DNA of 64,000 nucleotides from JBQSUQ01 sp052384575 (lineage in GTDB: Bacteria; Pseudomonadota; Gammaproteobacteria; Enterobacterales; Pasteurellaceae). The stretch is taken from the NCBI GenBank assembly GCA_052384575.1, contig JBQSUQ010000011.1. One strand, written 5' to 3'. The notes beneath the pieces are model-generated. The model was not told the DNA's origin and did no database searches. It saw only the letters and a program-made list of their open reading frames with translations. Every line of letters starts with the position of its first letter. Position 1 is the stretch's first letter. A program made the translations under genes and the position numbers. Shown here piece after piece: positions 8,725-17,331 of this stretch.

Positions 8725-9750
8725 ATGTTCAGTTTAAAAAAATACCATACCTTTGCTATTGATGCACAAGCAAAAAATATCGTGGAAATCACCGCACTTG
8801 AGCAAATTAAACAAGCTTGGGATGAAGCAAAAGCAAATAATCAACCTTTTCTATTTTTAGGTGAAGGCAGTAATGTCCTCTTTTTGCGTGATTTTGCTGG
8901 TACAGTTTGTGTCAATAAAATGAAAGGGATTATTCATGCACAAGATGAAGACTTCCATTATTTAGATGTTGCAGGTGGCGAGAATTGGCATAATTTAGTG
9001 CAATGGTCGTTACAGCAAGGCATAAAAGGGTTAGAAAATTTGGCTTTAATCCCTGGTTGTGCAGGCACCGCACCAATTCAAAATATTGGTGCTTATGGTG
9101 TCGAATTTAAAGATGTATGCGATTACGTTGACGTGCTGGATTTGGAAAAAAACGCGGTTTTTCGTTTAACGCGTGATGAATGTCAATTTGGCTATCGCGA
9201 TAGTATTTTCAAACACCAATATGCTCATGGTTTTGTGGTGACAGCTGTTGGATTGAAATTAGCTAAACAGTGGAAACCTGTGCTTAAGTATGGCAGCCTT
9301 GCTAATCTTGATGAAAATACAGTTACTGCACAACAGATTTTTGATGAAGTTTGTGCGATGCGTCAAAGTAAATTACCTAATCCAAAAGAGTGGGGAAATG
9401 CTGGCAGTTTCTTTAAAAATCCTGTGGTGACACAACGTCAATTTAGCGATTTACAAGCCGAATATCCAAGCATACCGAACTATCCTCAAGCGGATGGCTT
9501 TGTAAAATTGGCTGCCGGTTGGTTGATTGATCAATGTAACTTAAAAGGTTACAGCGTTGGTGGTGCTGCAGTTCATCAAAATCAAGCGTTAGTCATTATT
9601 AACAAAGGAAATGCCACTGCGTTAGATGTGTTAGAATTAGCACATCATATTCGTCAAGCTGTCGCTGCTAAATTTGATGTGTATTTAGCACCAGAAGTGC
9701 GTTTCATTGGTGAAATGGGCGAAGTCAATGCGGAAAACGCTATTGTCTAA
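8725..9750 (+). CDS. murB: UDP-N-acetylenolpyruvoylglucosamine reductase
   Basis: FAD/NADPH enzyme that makes UDP-N-acetylmuramate, the second committed step of peptidoglycan synthesis. The 341-residue type I MurB shows the FAD-binding segment FLGEGSNVLF, IPGCAGTAPIQNIGAYGVE, the catalytic-serine segment GNAGSFFKNP, and the C-terminal LAPEVRFIGEMG. It begins 8 bp after lysA with AAGGAG at the ribosome site. lysA supplies or drains diaminopimelate, also a peptidoglycan precursor, so the pairing is metabolically coherent. It ends at a paired uptake-signal terminator. Confidence 0.96.
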   Translation: MFSLKKYHTFAIDAQAKNIVEITALEQIKQAWDEAKANNQPFLFLGEGSNVLFLRDFAGTVCVNKMKGIIHAQDEDFHYLDVAGGENWHNLVQWSLQQGIKGLENLALIPGCAGTAPIQNIGAYGVEFKDVCDYVDVLDLEKNAVFRLTRDECQFGYRDSIFKHQYAHGFVVTAVGLKLAKQWKPVLKYGSLANLDENTVTAQQIFDEVCAMRQSKLPNPKEWGNAGSFFKNPVVTQRQFSDLQAEYPSIPNYPQADGFVKLAAGWLIDQCNLKGYSVGGAAVHQNQALVIINKGNATALDVLELAHHIRQAVAAKFDVYLAPEVRFIGEMGEVNAENAIV

Positions 9751-9770
9751 TTGCTTTGAGTTGAAGATAA

Positions 9771-9802
9771 AAAGTGCGGTGAAATACACCGCACTTTTTT
9801 AT
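9771..9802 (+). terminator. Intrinsic terminator after murB
   Basis: AAAGTGCGGTG (9771-9781) and CACCGCACTTT (9787-9797) form an 11-bp stem with a 5-base loop and a T tail. The arms are inverted uptake signals. Confidence 0.92.
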
Positions 9803-9825
9803 TGTTATATATTCTACATTTAGTT

Positions 9826-9841
9826 TGTGAAGTGGCTCACA
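9826..9841 (+). promoter_or_regulatory. CRP-cAMP site of the tna operon
   Basis: TGTGA-AGTGGC-TCACA is a perfect match to both CRP half-sites. A -10-like TATGTT at 9882-9887 would place the site near -60 from the start, the class I position known for E. coli tna. Together with the murB terminator and the leader this accounts for the 400-bp gap 9751-10150. Confidence 0.85.
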
Positions 9842-9967
9842 ATTATGAATTAATCTCAGTGACAAAGTAAACGAATTCGATTATGTTTGTGGTGGCATTG
9901 TTAAGTGCAGTTGAGAAACAATGTGGAAATCATAAATTATGTCACCTCTTACTTAAAGGATAAGTTT

Positions 9968-10048
9968 ATGTTGCCAATTTTGTCACCTAATCAAGTTTGG
10001 GTGCTAGTTGACCCAAAACTCTCGTTGTATTTTCCCATAATTGCCTAA
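9968..10048 (+). CDS. tnaC: Tryptophanase operon leader peptide TnaC
   Basis: A 26-codon ORF with ribosome site AAAGGA, ending 102 bp before tnaA. The peptide has Trp11, Asp15 and Pro23. In E. coli TnaC the residues essential for tryptophan-dependent ribosome stalling are Trp12, Asp16 and Pro24, so both spacings (4 and 12) are identical. E. coli TnaC ends at Pro24, but this peptide continues with Ile-Ile-Ala before its stop. Outside the three key positions the sequence is unrelated to E. coli TnaC. Stalling would mask Rho access to the following spacer; a short GCGAG/CTCGC stem lies at 10055-10070. Confidence 0.85.
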   Translation: MLPILSPNQVWVLVDPKLSLYFPIIA

Positions 10049-10150
10049 TCTTGTGCGAGTTACCGCTCGCGTTCTAAATATTTAATTTATAGTTATTTCA
10101 ACAATATATAATTGTTGTGTCTTTTTATACCTATTTTAGAGGATTTAATT

Positions 10151-11566
10151 ATGGAAAACTTTAAACATTTACCAGAACCATTCCGTATTCGTGTTATTGA
10201 ACCTGTAAAACGCACAACGCGTGAATATCGTGAAGAAGCGATTTTGAGAGCAGGGATGAACCCGTTTTTATTAGATAGTGAAGACATTTTTATTGATTTA
10301 CTCACCGATAGTGGTACAGGTGCAGTTACGCAAGATATGCAAGCTGCAATGTTGCGTGGCGATGAAGCCTATAGTGGTAGCCGTAGCTACTATGCCTTAG
10401 CAAATGCGGTAAAAGAAATTTTTGGTTATGAATATACGATTCCAACTCACCAAGGTCGTGGTGCTGAGCAAATCTATATTCCTGTTTTAATTAAAAAACG
10501 TGAGCAAGAAAAAGGCTTAGATCGTAGCAAAATGGTAGTATTCTCTAACTATTTCTTTGATACGACTCAAGGTCATAGCCAATTAAATGGCGCAACAGTT
10601 CGTAATGTCTATATTAAAGAAGCTTTTGATACCGGCGTTGAGCATGATTTTAAAGGTAACTTTGATTTAGAAAAATTAGAACAAGGTATCCAAGAAGTCG
10701 GCGCTAATAATATCCCTTATATTGTATGTACTATTACTTGTAACTCAGCAGGTGGTCAGCCAGTTTCTCTCGCAAATATGAAAGCCATGTATGAAATTGC
10801 GCGTAAATACGATATTCCTGTTGTGATGGATTCTGCACGTTTCGCTGAAAATGCTTATTTTATCCAACAACGTGAACCAGAATATAAAGACTGGACCATT
10901 GAACAAATTACCTATGAAAGCTACAAATATGCAGATGCCTTAGCGATGTCTGCGAAGAAAGATGCCATGGTGCCAATGGGTGGTTTACTCTGTTTCAAAG
11001 ATAAATCAATGGAAGATGTGTACAATGAATGCCGCACCCTTTGCGTAGTACAAGAAGGTTTCCCAACTTATGGTGGTTTGGAAGGTGGCGCAATGGAGCG
11101 TTTGGCAGTTGGTTTACGCGATGGTATGCGTCAAGATTGGTTAGCTTACCGCATCAATCAAATTGAATATTTGGTTAATGGATTAGAAAAAATTGGTGTG
11201 GTTTGTCAGCAACCAGGTGGCCATGCTGCGTTTGTTGACGCAGGTAAATTATTACCACATATCCCAGCGGATCAATTCCCAGCTCAAGCATTAGCTTGTG
11301 AACTTTATAAAGTAGCGGGTATTCGTGCGGTGGAAATTGGTTCATTCTTATTAGGACGTGATCCAAAAACAGGTAAACAATTACCTTGCCCAGCTGAATT
11401 ACTGCGTTTAACTATTCCACGTGCAACTTATACACAAACGCACATGGACTTTATTATTGAAGCTTTCCAACATGTACGTGATAATGCGAAAAATATCAAA
11501 GGCTTGACATTTACGTATGAGCCGAAAGTATTGCGCCATTTCACAGCACGCTTAACGGAAGTTTAA
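10151..11566 (+). CDS. tnaA: Tryptophanase (tryptophan indole-lyase)
   Basis: PLP enzyme cleaving L-tryptophan to indole, pyruvate and ammonia. I start at the ATG at 10151 (MENFKHLPEPF, ribosome site AGAGGA) rather than 39 bp upstream, giving 471 residues, the normal length. The PLP lysine lies in the SAKKDAMVPMGG segment, and LTDSGTGAVTQDMQAAMLRGDEAY near residues 50-75 is the family signature. It follows the tnaC leader and precedes the permease tnaB, separated from it by a hairpin. Indole production is an acquired, variable trait in Haemophilus. Confidence 0.97.
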   Translation: MENFKHLPEPFRIRVIEPVKRTTREYREEAILRAGMNPFLLDSEDIFIDLLTDSGTGAVTQDMQAAMLRGDEAYSGSRSYYALANAVKEIFGYEYTIPTHQGRGAEQIYIPVLIKKREQEKGLDRSKMVVFSNYFFDTTQGHSQLNGATVRNVYIKEAFDTGVEHDFKGNFDLEKLEQGIQEVGANNIPYIVCTITCNSAGGQPVSLANMKAMYEIARKYDIPVVMDSARFAENAYFIQQREPEYKDWTIEQITYESYKYADALAMSAKKDAMVPMGGLLCFKDKSMEDVYNECRTLCVVQEGFPTYGGLEGGAMERLAVGLRDGMRQDWLAYRINQIEYLVNGLEKIGVVCQQPGGHAAFVDAGKLLPHIPADQFPAQALACELYKVAGIRAVEIGSFLLGRDPKTGKQLPCPAELLRLTIPRATYTQTHMDFIIEAFQHVRDNAKNIKGLTFTYEPKVLRHFTARLTEV

Positions 11567-11575
11567 TTAATTTAC

Positions 11576-11608
11576 ACCGCACTTTTTAATTAAAGTGCGG
11601 TCTTTTTT
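11576..11608 (+). terminator. Terminator-like hairpin between tnaA and tnaB
   Basis: ACCGCACTTT (11576-11585) pairs perfectly with AAAGTGCGGT (11592-11601), followed by C and seven T. It is inside the operon, so it probably lowers tnaB expression relative to tnaA rather than ending all transcription. The arms are uptake signals. Confidence 0.85.
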
Positions 11609-11638
11609 TATGGATTTTCTGAGATAAGGAAATAAATT

Positions 11639-12865
11639 ATGAAAAAAACACCTTCCATTTTTGGCGGCGCTTGTATTATCGCCAGTGTTTGTGTTGGTGC
11701 TGGAATGTTAGGTTTACCTGCTTCTGGTGCTGGTGCATGGACAATTTGGTCAGTTCTAACTATTTGTTTAACGATGTTTGTGATGACCTTATCTGGCGGT
11801 TTGTTATTGGAAGCTTATAAACACTATGATTTGCGTGCTTCTTTTAATACTGTTACTAAGGATATGCTAGGTAATACAGCTAATATTATCAATAATTTAG
11901 CGGTTTATTTCGTAGGTGGTATTTTGCTCTATGCTTACACTACGGCGTCTGGCGGTATTTTATCTGGGCTTGCGGGTTCTTTTATTGAATTAGACTCTCG
12001 AATTTGGTCGATTATTTTTGTTTTAGTGTTTTCCTTATTCGTATGGCATTCCACACGCATTGTTGACCGCGTTTCAGTGATTTTGATCTTATTCATGGCG
12101 CTCTCTTTTGTGTTCAGCGTATTTGGCTTAACAGCAAATATCGATCTTGCCATTTTATTTGATACCAAAGGGACTGATTCCAATTATGCTATGTATGCCA
12201 TGGGGTTATTGCCTGTTGCTTTAACTTCTTTTGGCTATCATCATTCCGTTTCTACCATGCGTGCTTATTATGCGGATGAACGAAAAGCAAAATTAGCTAT
12301 TATGGGTGGTACAGGTATCGCATTGGCGTTATATTTGTTATGGGTGCTATCTATTTTTGGTAATTTATCTCGCGATCAATTCGCCCCTGTATTAGCACAA
12401 GGCGGAAACCTTGATGCCTTATTAGCGGCATTAGGCAATGTGGTTGAATCAAGCTCAATTAAACAAGCGATTAATGCGTTCTCCATTGCGGCGATTCTGT
12501 CTTCTTTTATTGGTGTGGGTTTAGGCGTGTTCGACTTCTTAGCGGATTTCTTTAAATTCGATAATACCAGAGTGGGTCGAACAAAATCTTGGGCAGTCAC
12601 CTTCCTTCCTCCATTAATTTTATCTGTTGCCTTCCCATTAGGTTTCTTAAAAGCCATTGGTTATGCAGGTGCGGTAGCAACTATTTGGACCTGTATTATC
12701 CCAGCTTTATTAGCGAAGAAATCCCGCTCAATGCCAAATGGCGACAAAGGTTTTACCGTTTGTGGTGGTAATTTCATTATTGTATTAAGTATTGTGTTTG
12801 GTATTGTTACCGCAGCATTCCACTTCCTTGCAATGTTCGATGTATTGCCAGTATTTAAAGGTTAA
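11639..12865 (+). CDS. tnaB: Low-affinity tryptophan permease
   Basis: Inner-membrane HAAAP-family symporter bringing tryptophan in for tryptophanase. The 408-residue, about 11-segment hydrophobic protein begins with PSIFGGACIIASVCVGAGMLGLP, the diagnostic first helix of the Mtr/TnaB/TyrP group. The SFGYHHSVSTMR segment is the family motif before a cytoplasmic loop. Context after tnaA decides for TnaB over Mtr or TyrP. AAGGAAA precedes the ATG. A strong terminator follows. Confidence 0.93.
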   Translation: MKKTPSIFGGACIIASVCVGAGMLGLPASGAGAWTIWSVLTICLTMFVMTLSGGLLLEAYKHYDLRASFNTVTKDMLGNTANIINNLAVYFVGGILLYAYTTASGGILSGLAGSFIELDSRIWSIIFVLVFSLFVWHSTRIVDRVSVILILFMALSFVFSVFGLTANIDLAILFDTKGTDSNYAMYAMGLLPVALTSFGYHHSVSTMRAYYADERKAKLAIMGGTGIALALYLLWVLSIFGNLSRDQFAPVLAQGGNLDALLAALGNVVESSSIKQAINAFSIAAILSSFIGVGLGVFDFLADFFKFDNTRVGRTKSWAVTFLPPLILSVAFPLGFLKAIGYAGAVATIWTCIIPALLAKKSRSMPNGDKGFTVCGGNFIIVLSIVFGIVTAAFHFLAMFDVLPVFKG

Positions 12866-12880
12866 TCTCATCTAAATATG

Positions 12881-12920
12881 ATCCTCGTAATCGCTTCTGG
12901 TGGTTACGAGGATTTTTCTT
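12881..12920 (+). terminator. Intrinsic terminator after tnaB
   Basis: ATCCTCGTAA (12881-12890) and TTACGAGGAT (12904-12913) form a perfect 10-bp stem, loop of 13 bases, then TTTTCTT. Confidence 0.93.
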
Positions 12921-13060
12921 AAAATTAATCACTAAAGAGAGTAAAAGTATTCGAATTTTAACCGCGCTTTTTTGCGTTTTACGAAGAAAATAAACCATTA
13001 ACTTGAAAGAAATTTAATCTTTTTGATAATAATTAATTTTAGTTTAATGTGAAAAATGTG

Positions 13061-13114
13061 TTGCAAGTTAATAAAAAGTTTAGTATATCTTGATATGTCT
13101 ATCGAATTGATAGA
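13061..13114 (+). promoter_or_regulatory. TRAP operon promoter with palindromic operator candidate
   Basis: TTGCAA (13061-13066) and TATATC (13084-13089) are 17 bp apart, placing transcription start near 13096. Directly at the start lies the inverted repeat TCTATC-GAATT-GATAGA (13098-13114), the position of a repressor operator. No regulator gene lies next to it. An uptake-signal variant (ACCGCGCTT) occurs near 12960. Confidence 0.6.
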
Positions 13115-13155
13115 ATTGAACACAACAACTTATATCCTTTGGGGAGAATTATAAT

Positions 13156-14121
13156 ATGAAAAAAACATTAAAACTTTCTCTTATCGCAAGCGTGGCTATG
13201 GCAGCATTTAGTGCACAAGCTGCAGAAGAACAATTCATTACTATTGGTACGGGTGGACAAACTGGTGTGTATTATGTGGTTGGAACATCAATTTGTCAGT
13301 TAGTAAATCGTGATACAGCGAAAACCCATGTGAAATGTAATGCGCCTTCAACGGGTGCTTCTGTTGCTAACTTAAATGCAATTGCAGATAAACAAATGGA
13401 TATGGGGATTGCCCAGTCAGACTGGCAATATCATGCATATAATGGAACAAGTTCATTCCAAGGCAAGAAAAATGATAAATTACGTGCCGTATTTTCATTA
13501 CATGCTGAGCCATTCACTTTAATGGCGCGTGATGATTCTGGCATTAAAAGTTTTGATGATCTTAAAGGTAAACGTGTAAACGTTGGTGATCCAGGTTCAG
13601 GTACCAGAGCTACAATTAATGTGATTATGGCGGCAAAAGGCTGGACAGATAAAGATTATAAAGTCGCAGCTGAATTAAAACCGGCTGAAATGGCGTCTGC
13701 AATGTGTGATAATAACTTAGATGCGATTACTTATAACGTTGGTCACCCAAATGGTGCATTAAAAGAAGCCGCGGCTTCTTGTGATTCGCATTTAGTGTCT
13801 GTAACTGGTCCAGAAATTGATAAACTTGTTGAAGAACATTCTTATTATGCAAAAGCTGTGATTCCAGGTGGTTTATATAAAGGTACAGATAATCCAGTGG
13901 AAACCTTTGGTTCTTATGCAACGTTAGTGACTTCTGAAGAGGTATCTGCAGATAAAGTGTATGCGGTTGTGAAAGCGGTATTTGATAACTTTGAACGTTT
14001 TAAACGTTTACACCCTGCGTTTGCTAATCTAAAAGAACAAGAAATGATTACGAACGCCTTATCTGCTCCTTTACATGAAGGTGCTGCACGTTACTATAAA
14101 GAACGTGGTTGGTTAAAATAA
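13156..14121 (+). CDS. TAXI-family TRAP transporter solute-binding protein
   Basis: Periplasmic receptor of a tripartite ATP-independent periplasmic transporter. The 321-residue protein has a clear signal peptide (KKTLKLSLIASVAMAAFSAQA, cleavage near residue 22) and starts the mature part with FITIGTGGQTGVYYVVGTSIC, the TAXI signature. DLKGKRVNVGDPGSGTRA and DAITYNVGHPNG follow. The next gene is the fused membrane subunit. Known TAXI ligands include glutamate and 2-oxoglutarate-like acids, but nothing here identifies the substrate. Ribosome site GGGGAG. Confidence 0.93.
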   Translation: MKKTLKLSLIASVAMAAFSAQAAEEQFITIGTGGQTGVYYVVGTSICQLVNRDTAKTHVKCNAPSTGASVANLNAIADKQMDMGIAQSDWQYHAYNGTSSFQGKKNDKLRAVFSLHAEPFTLMARDDSGIKSFDDLKGKRVNVGDPGSGTRATINVIMAAKGWTDKDYKVAAELKPAEMASAMCDNNLDAITYNVGHPNGALKEAAASCDSHLVSVTGPEIDKLVEEHSYYAKAVIPGGLYKGTDNPVETFGSYATLVTSEEVSADKVYAVVKAVFDNFERFKRLHPAFANLKEQEMITNALSAPLHEGAARYYKERGWLK

Positions 14122-14153
14122 TCTTATGTAACAATAAGTTAAATTAATTTATT

Positions 14154-14180
14154 ACACCCCGCACTCGCCCTGTGGGGTGT
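14154..14180 (+). promoter_or_regulatory. Intercistronic stem-loop between TRAP receptor and permease
   Basis: ACACCCCGCAC (14154-14164) pairs with GTGGGGTGT (14172-14180) with one bulged G. It is GC-rich in an AT-rich region and followed by a modest T-rich stretch. It likely protects the receptor mRNA or attenuates read-through, making more binding protein than permease. Confidence 0.75.
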
Positions 14181-14213
14181 CTGTTTTGTTATTATTTGGG
14201 AAAATTTTTTATT

Positions 14214-16853
14214 ATGTCAGCTCAATCAAAACATATTGATTATGATGATTTACAAGATATGGTGGCTTCCAATGATGCTGGTGGACGTAATCCTTCAGGG
14301 ATGACGAAAAAGCTCATTGTTGTAACTGCTATTTTGTGGTCTTTATTTCAATTGTATTATACCTCGCCATTGCCGTTTTGGTTACAAGAGGTTTTAACGC
14401 ACGCGGGAATTGACTTAACCGTTGTGGTAGATGATACAAAAGCGCGGTCATTTCATTTAGCATTTGCCTTGTTTTTGGCTTTCTTGTCTTTCCCTGCTTT
14501 TGCGACGTCGCCAAAACATCGCGTGCCACCTTTAGATTGGGTGTTTGCTATTGCGGGCGCGTTTCTTGGTGCTTATTATTTATTCTTCTATCAAGGCATA
14601 GTCAATCGTGTTGGTGCGCCTAATCTGCAAGATATTATTGCGGGTTGTATTGGTGTCCTTTTATTGTTAGAAGCAACTCGTCGTAGCCTTGGTTTACCTC
14701 TGGTAATTATTGCAGTTATCTTTTTACTCTATAATTTCTTTGGACAATTCTTACCAACAGATTGGTTGATCAGTCACCGTTCAGGATCGTTGTCACAAAT
14801 GGTCAACCAACAATGGATTACCACTGAAGGTGTATTTGGTGTGGCATTAGGGGTATCAACCAAATATGTTTTCTTATTTGTCTTATTTGGTGCCTTGTTA
14901 GATAAAGCGGGTGCAGGTAACTATTTTATTAAAACAGCATTTGCTTATTTAGGACATTTAAATGGAGGTCCAGCGAAAGCAGCAGTTGTTTCTTCTGCTT
15001 TAACAGGATTAGTATCTGGTTCTTCTATTGCAAATGTGGTCACAACGGGTACATTCACCATTCCAATGATGAAACGTGTTGGCTTTTCAGCGGAAAAAGC
15101 GGGGGCAGTTGAGGTCGCTTCATCGGTAAACGGACAAATTATGCCACCAGTAATGGGGGCTGCAGCATTCTTAATGATTGAATATGTGAATATGCCATAT
15201 AGTCAATTAATAACGCATGCATTTTTACCCGCACTTATTTCTTATATTTCATTAGTTTATATTGTTCACTTAGAAGCTTGTAAATTAGGATTAAAAGGGT
15301 TAGAGCGCGTTGATCCTGCACGTCCATTCTTAATGGTATTAATTCGCAGCCTAGGTTTCTTTTTAACCATGTGCATTCTCTATTTTGTATTAGATTTTGC
15401 GTTAGGCTGGTTGAAAGTGGTTGCACCAAATTATTCATTTTTAATTATTTGTGCTTTATTGGGCGTCGTTTATTTAGGATTAATTCGTCGTGTCGCGAAA
15501 TTCCCTGATTTAGAACCTGATGATCCAAATGCAAAAATTGTGCGATTACCTTCAGCGAAACCGACAGTTAATGCAGGCTTACATTATTTATTACCTGTTG
15601 TGGTATTGATGTGGTGTTTAATGATTGAACGTTTATCTCCGGGACTTTCTGCTTTCTGGGGCATTATGGCGTTATCTTTCATTTTGGTTACACAACATGC
15701 GTTATTAAGTTGGTTCCGCGCTGAAAAAACAGATAAATCATCATTAATCAAACAAGGTGTTATGGAATTAGTTGATGGTTTAGAAGTTGGCGCACGCAAT
15801 ATGATTGGTATCGGTATTGCAACCGCAACTGCAGGTATTATTGTTGGGGTAGTTGCGTTAACTGGATTTGGCGTGCAGCTTGCTAACATTATTGAATTGC
15901 TCTCAATGGGTAACATTCTGTTAATGTTAATTTTGGTTGCGATGTTCAGCTTGGTTCTAGGAATGGGCTTGCCGACAACAGCGAACTATATCGTGGTGTC
16001 TTCGTTAATGGCGTTAGTGATTGTCGAAGTCGGTAAACAAAATGGCTTAATCGTACCTTTAATCGCAGTACATTTATTCGTGTTCTATTTCGGGATTATG
16101 GCGGATGTTACACCACCGGTTGGATTGGCTTCATTTGCCGCAGCTGCAATCTCTGGTGGTAGTCCAATTAAAACGGGGATGACTGCTTTCTATTACAGCT
16201 TACGTACTGCAATTTTACCGTTCTTATTTATTTTTAATACGGACTTATTGCTCATTGATGTCGGTTGGGCGAAAGGCACATTGGTGTTTATCATTGCTAC
16301 CATTGGTATTATGGTGTTTACCGCCGCAAGTATGGGATATTTCTTCACTAAGAATAAACGTTGGGAAAGTGCGGTGTTAATTTTGGCTGCTTTTATGTTA
16401 TTCCGTCCAGGTTTCTTTATGGAATACATTTCGCCAACCGCTCGTCATGTTGAACCAACTTATTTGCTCCAAGAGTTAGAGCATACACCTGTTGGGCAAA
16501 ATATTATGCTGAAAGTCTCAGGGTTAAATCCTTATGGCAAAGAAATTCAATTCTATTCTCAACTTGCTGTGCCAGAAGGTGCAACAGGCGAAGATAGAGT
16601 GAAAGCGCTTGGTTTAACATTATTGGATACGGGTGAACAAATTGATATTGACGGTAAATTGTTACCGAAGATTTTAATTGATAACGTAGAAATTGATTCA
16701 CCAGCGGCTAAAGCAGGTCTAAATTGGGATCAAACCATTATTGAAGTGGCGTTGCCAACACATTCATTAGCAAAAGAATGGATGTTTATTCCGGCCTTAT
16801 TATTAGTGTTAGGTATTGTTTGGAATCAACGTCGTCGAATAAAGAATCAATAA
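14214..16853 (+). CDS. Fused TRAP transporter membrane protein (4TM/12TM)
   Basis: Inner-membrane permease joining the small (DctQ-like, 4 segments) and large (DctM-like, 12 segments) TRAP subunits in one chain. I start at the ATG at 14214 (MSAQSKHIDYDD), giving 879 residues, because an upstream start at 14172 lies inside the hairpin. Features include SALTGLVSGSSIANVVTTGTFTIPMMK, ASSVNGQIMPPVMGAAAFLM and GMGLPTTANYIVVSSLMALV, all conserved in DctM-like subunits. The last about 170 residues form a soluble DUF3394-like tail after a final helix. An uptake signal lies at 16367-16375. Substrate unknown. Confidence 0.93.
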   Translation: MSAQSKHIDYDDLQDMVASNDAGGRNPSGMTKKLIVVTAILWSLFQLYYTSPLPFWLQEVLTHAGIDLTVVVDDTKARSFHLAFALFLAFLSFPAFATSPKHRVPPLDWVFAIAGAFLGAYYLFFYQGIVNRVGAPNLQDIIAGCIGVLLLLEATRRSLGLPLVIIAVIFLLYNFFGQFLPTDWLISHRSGSLSQMVNQQWITTEGVFGVALGVSTKYVFLFVLFGALLDKAGAGNYFIKTAFAYLGHLNGGPAKAAVVSSALTGLVSGSSIANVVTTGTFTIPMMKRVGFSAEKAGAVEVASSVNGQIMPPVMGAAAFLMIEYVNMPYSQLITHAFLPALISYISLVYIVHLEACKLGLKGLERVDPARPFLMVLIRSLGFFLTMCILYFVLDFALGWLKVVAPNYSFLIICALLGVVYLGLIRRVAKFPDLEPDDPNAKIVRLPSAKPTVNAGLHYLLPVVVLMWCLMIERLSPGLSAFWGIMALSFILVTQHALLSWFRAEKTDKSSLIKQGVMELVDGLEVGARNMIGIGIATATAGIIVGVVALTGFGVQLANIIELLSMGNILLMLILVAMFSLVLGMGLPTTANYIVVSSLMALVIVEVGKQNGLIVPLIAVHLFVFYFGIMADVTPPVGLASFAAAAISGGSPIKTGMTAFYYSLRTAILPFLFIFNTDLLLIDVGWAKGTLVFIIATIGIMVFTAASMGYFFTKNKRWESAVLILAAFMLFRPGFFMEYISPTARHVEPTYLLQELEHTPVGQNIMLKVSGLNPYGKEIQFYSQLAVPEGATGEDRVKALGLTLLDTGEQIDIDGKLLPKILIDNVEIDSPAAKAGLNWDQTIIEVALPTHSLAKEWMFIPALLLVLGIVWNQRRRIKNQ

Positions 16854-16857
16854 AATC

Positions 16858-16879
16858 AGGCTAGCTATAAAGCTAGCCT
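16858..16879 (+). promoter_or_regulatory. Perfect stem-loop between TRAP permease and UspA gene
   Basis: AGGCTAGCT (16858-16866) and AGCTAGCCT (16871-16879) are perfect 9-bp arms around ATAA. No T run follows, so this looks like an mRNA-processing or stability element rather than a terminator. Confidence 0.75.
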
Positions 16880-16896
16880 AACGAAAAGGATAAATT

Positions 16897-17322
16897 ATGT
16901 ACAATAAACTTTTGATCGCCATTGATTTAAATGATTTAAAAAGTGCGAAATATGTGGTGGATACTTGTTTAGATATCACTGCTCATAATCCCGATGCAGT
17001 ATATCGTGTTGTGACTATTATTGAGCCGATGGACGACAGTTTTATTTCCGCTTTCTTGCCGAAAAATTTTGATAAGTCAGTGGTAGAAGAAGCCAATAAA
17101 GCTTTGCACGATTTCACGCAATCTGCTTTTCCAGCTGGGGCAAAAGTACAGCACATTGTGGCACATGGCACCATTTATGAAGAAGTGAATCGCATAGCGC
17201 AAGAAAAATCAGTGGATTTAATTGTCATGTTAGCGAGCAGTAAATCGGGTGCAAAAGGATTAAGTTCAAATACGGTTAAAGTAGCGCGTAACAGTAATAA
17301 ACCGATGTTAATTTTAAGATAA
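16897..17322 (+). CDS. Universal stress protein family (UspA), TRAP-associated
   Basis: A 141-residue UspA-fold protein. It has the N-terminal strand KLLIAIDLND with the adenine-contacting Asp, the VAHGTIYEEVNRIAQEKSVDLIVM core, and a C-terminal phosphate-loop-like SSKSGAKGLSSNTVKVARNSNKPMLIL. Usp proteins are often encoded beside TRAP transporters; the best studied, TeaD, binds ATP and down-regulates the TeaABC ectoine transporter. By analogy this one may tune the upstream transporter (inference). Ribosome site AAAAGGA. The next gene starts 9 bp downstream. Confidence 0.85.
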   Translation: MYNKLLIAIDLNDLKSAKYVVDTCLDITAHNPDAVYRVVTIIEPMDDSFISAFLPKNFDKSVVEEANKALHDFTQSAFPAGAKVQHIVAHGTIYEEVNRIAQEKSVDLIVMLASSKSGAKGLSSNTVKVARNSNKPMLILR

Positions 17323-17331
17323 GGAATAAAA

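Noticed and set aside
10112..10150. N-terminal extension of tryptophanase
   Set aside because: The leading residues fall before the AGAGGA ribosome site and do not belong to TnaA, which starts MENFKHLPEP.
13032..13060. CRP site in front of the TRAP operon
   Set aside because: A TGTGA half is present but the second half has several mismatches; not distinguishable from chance in AT-rich DNA.
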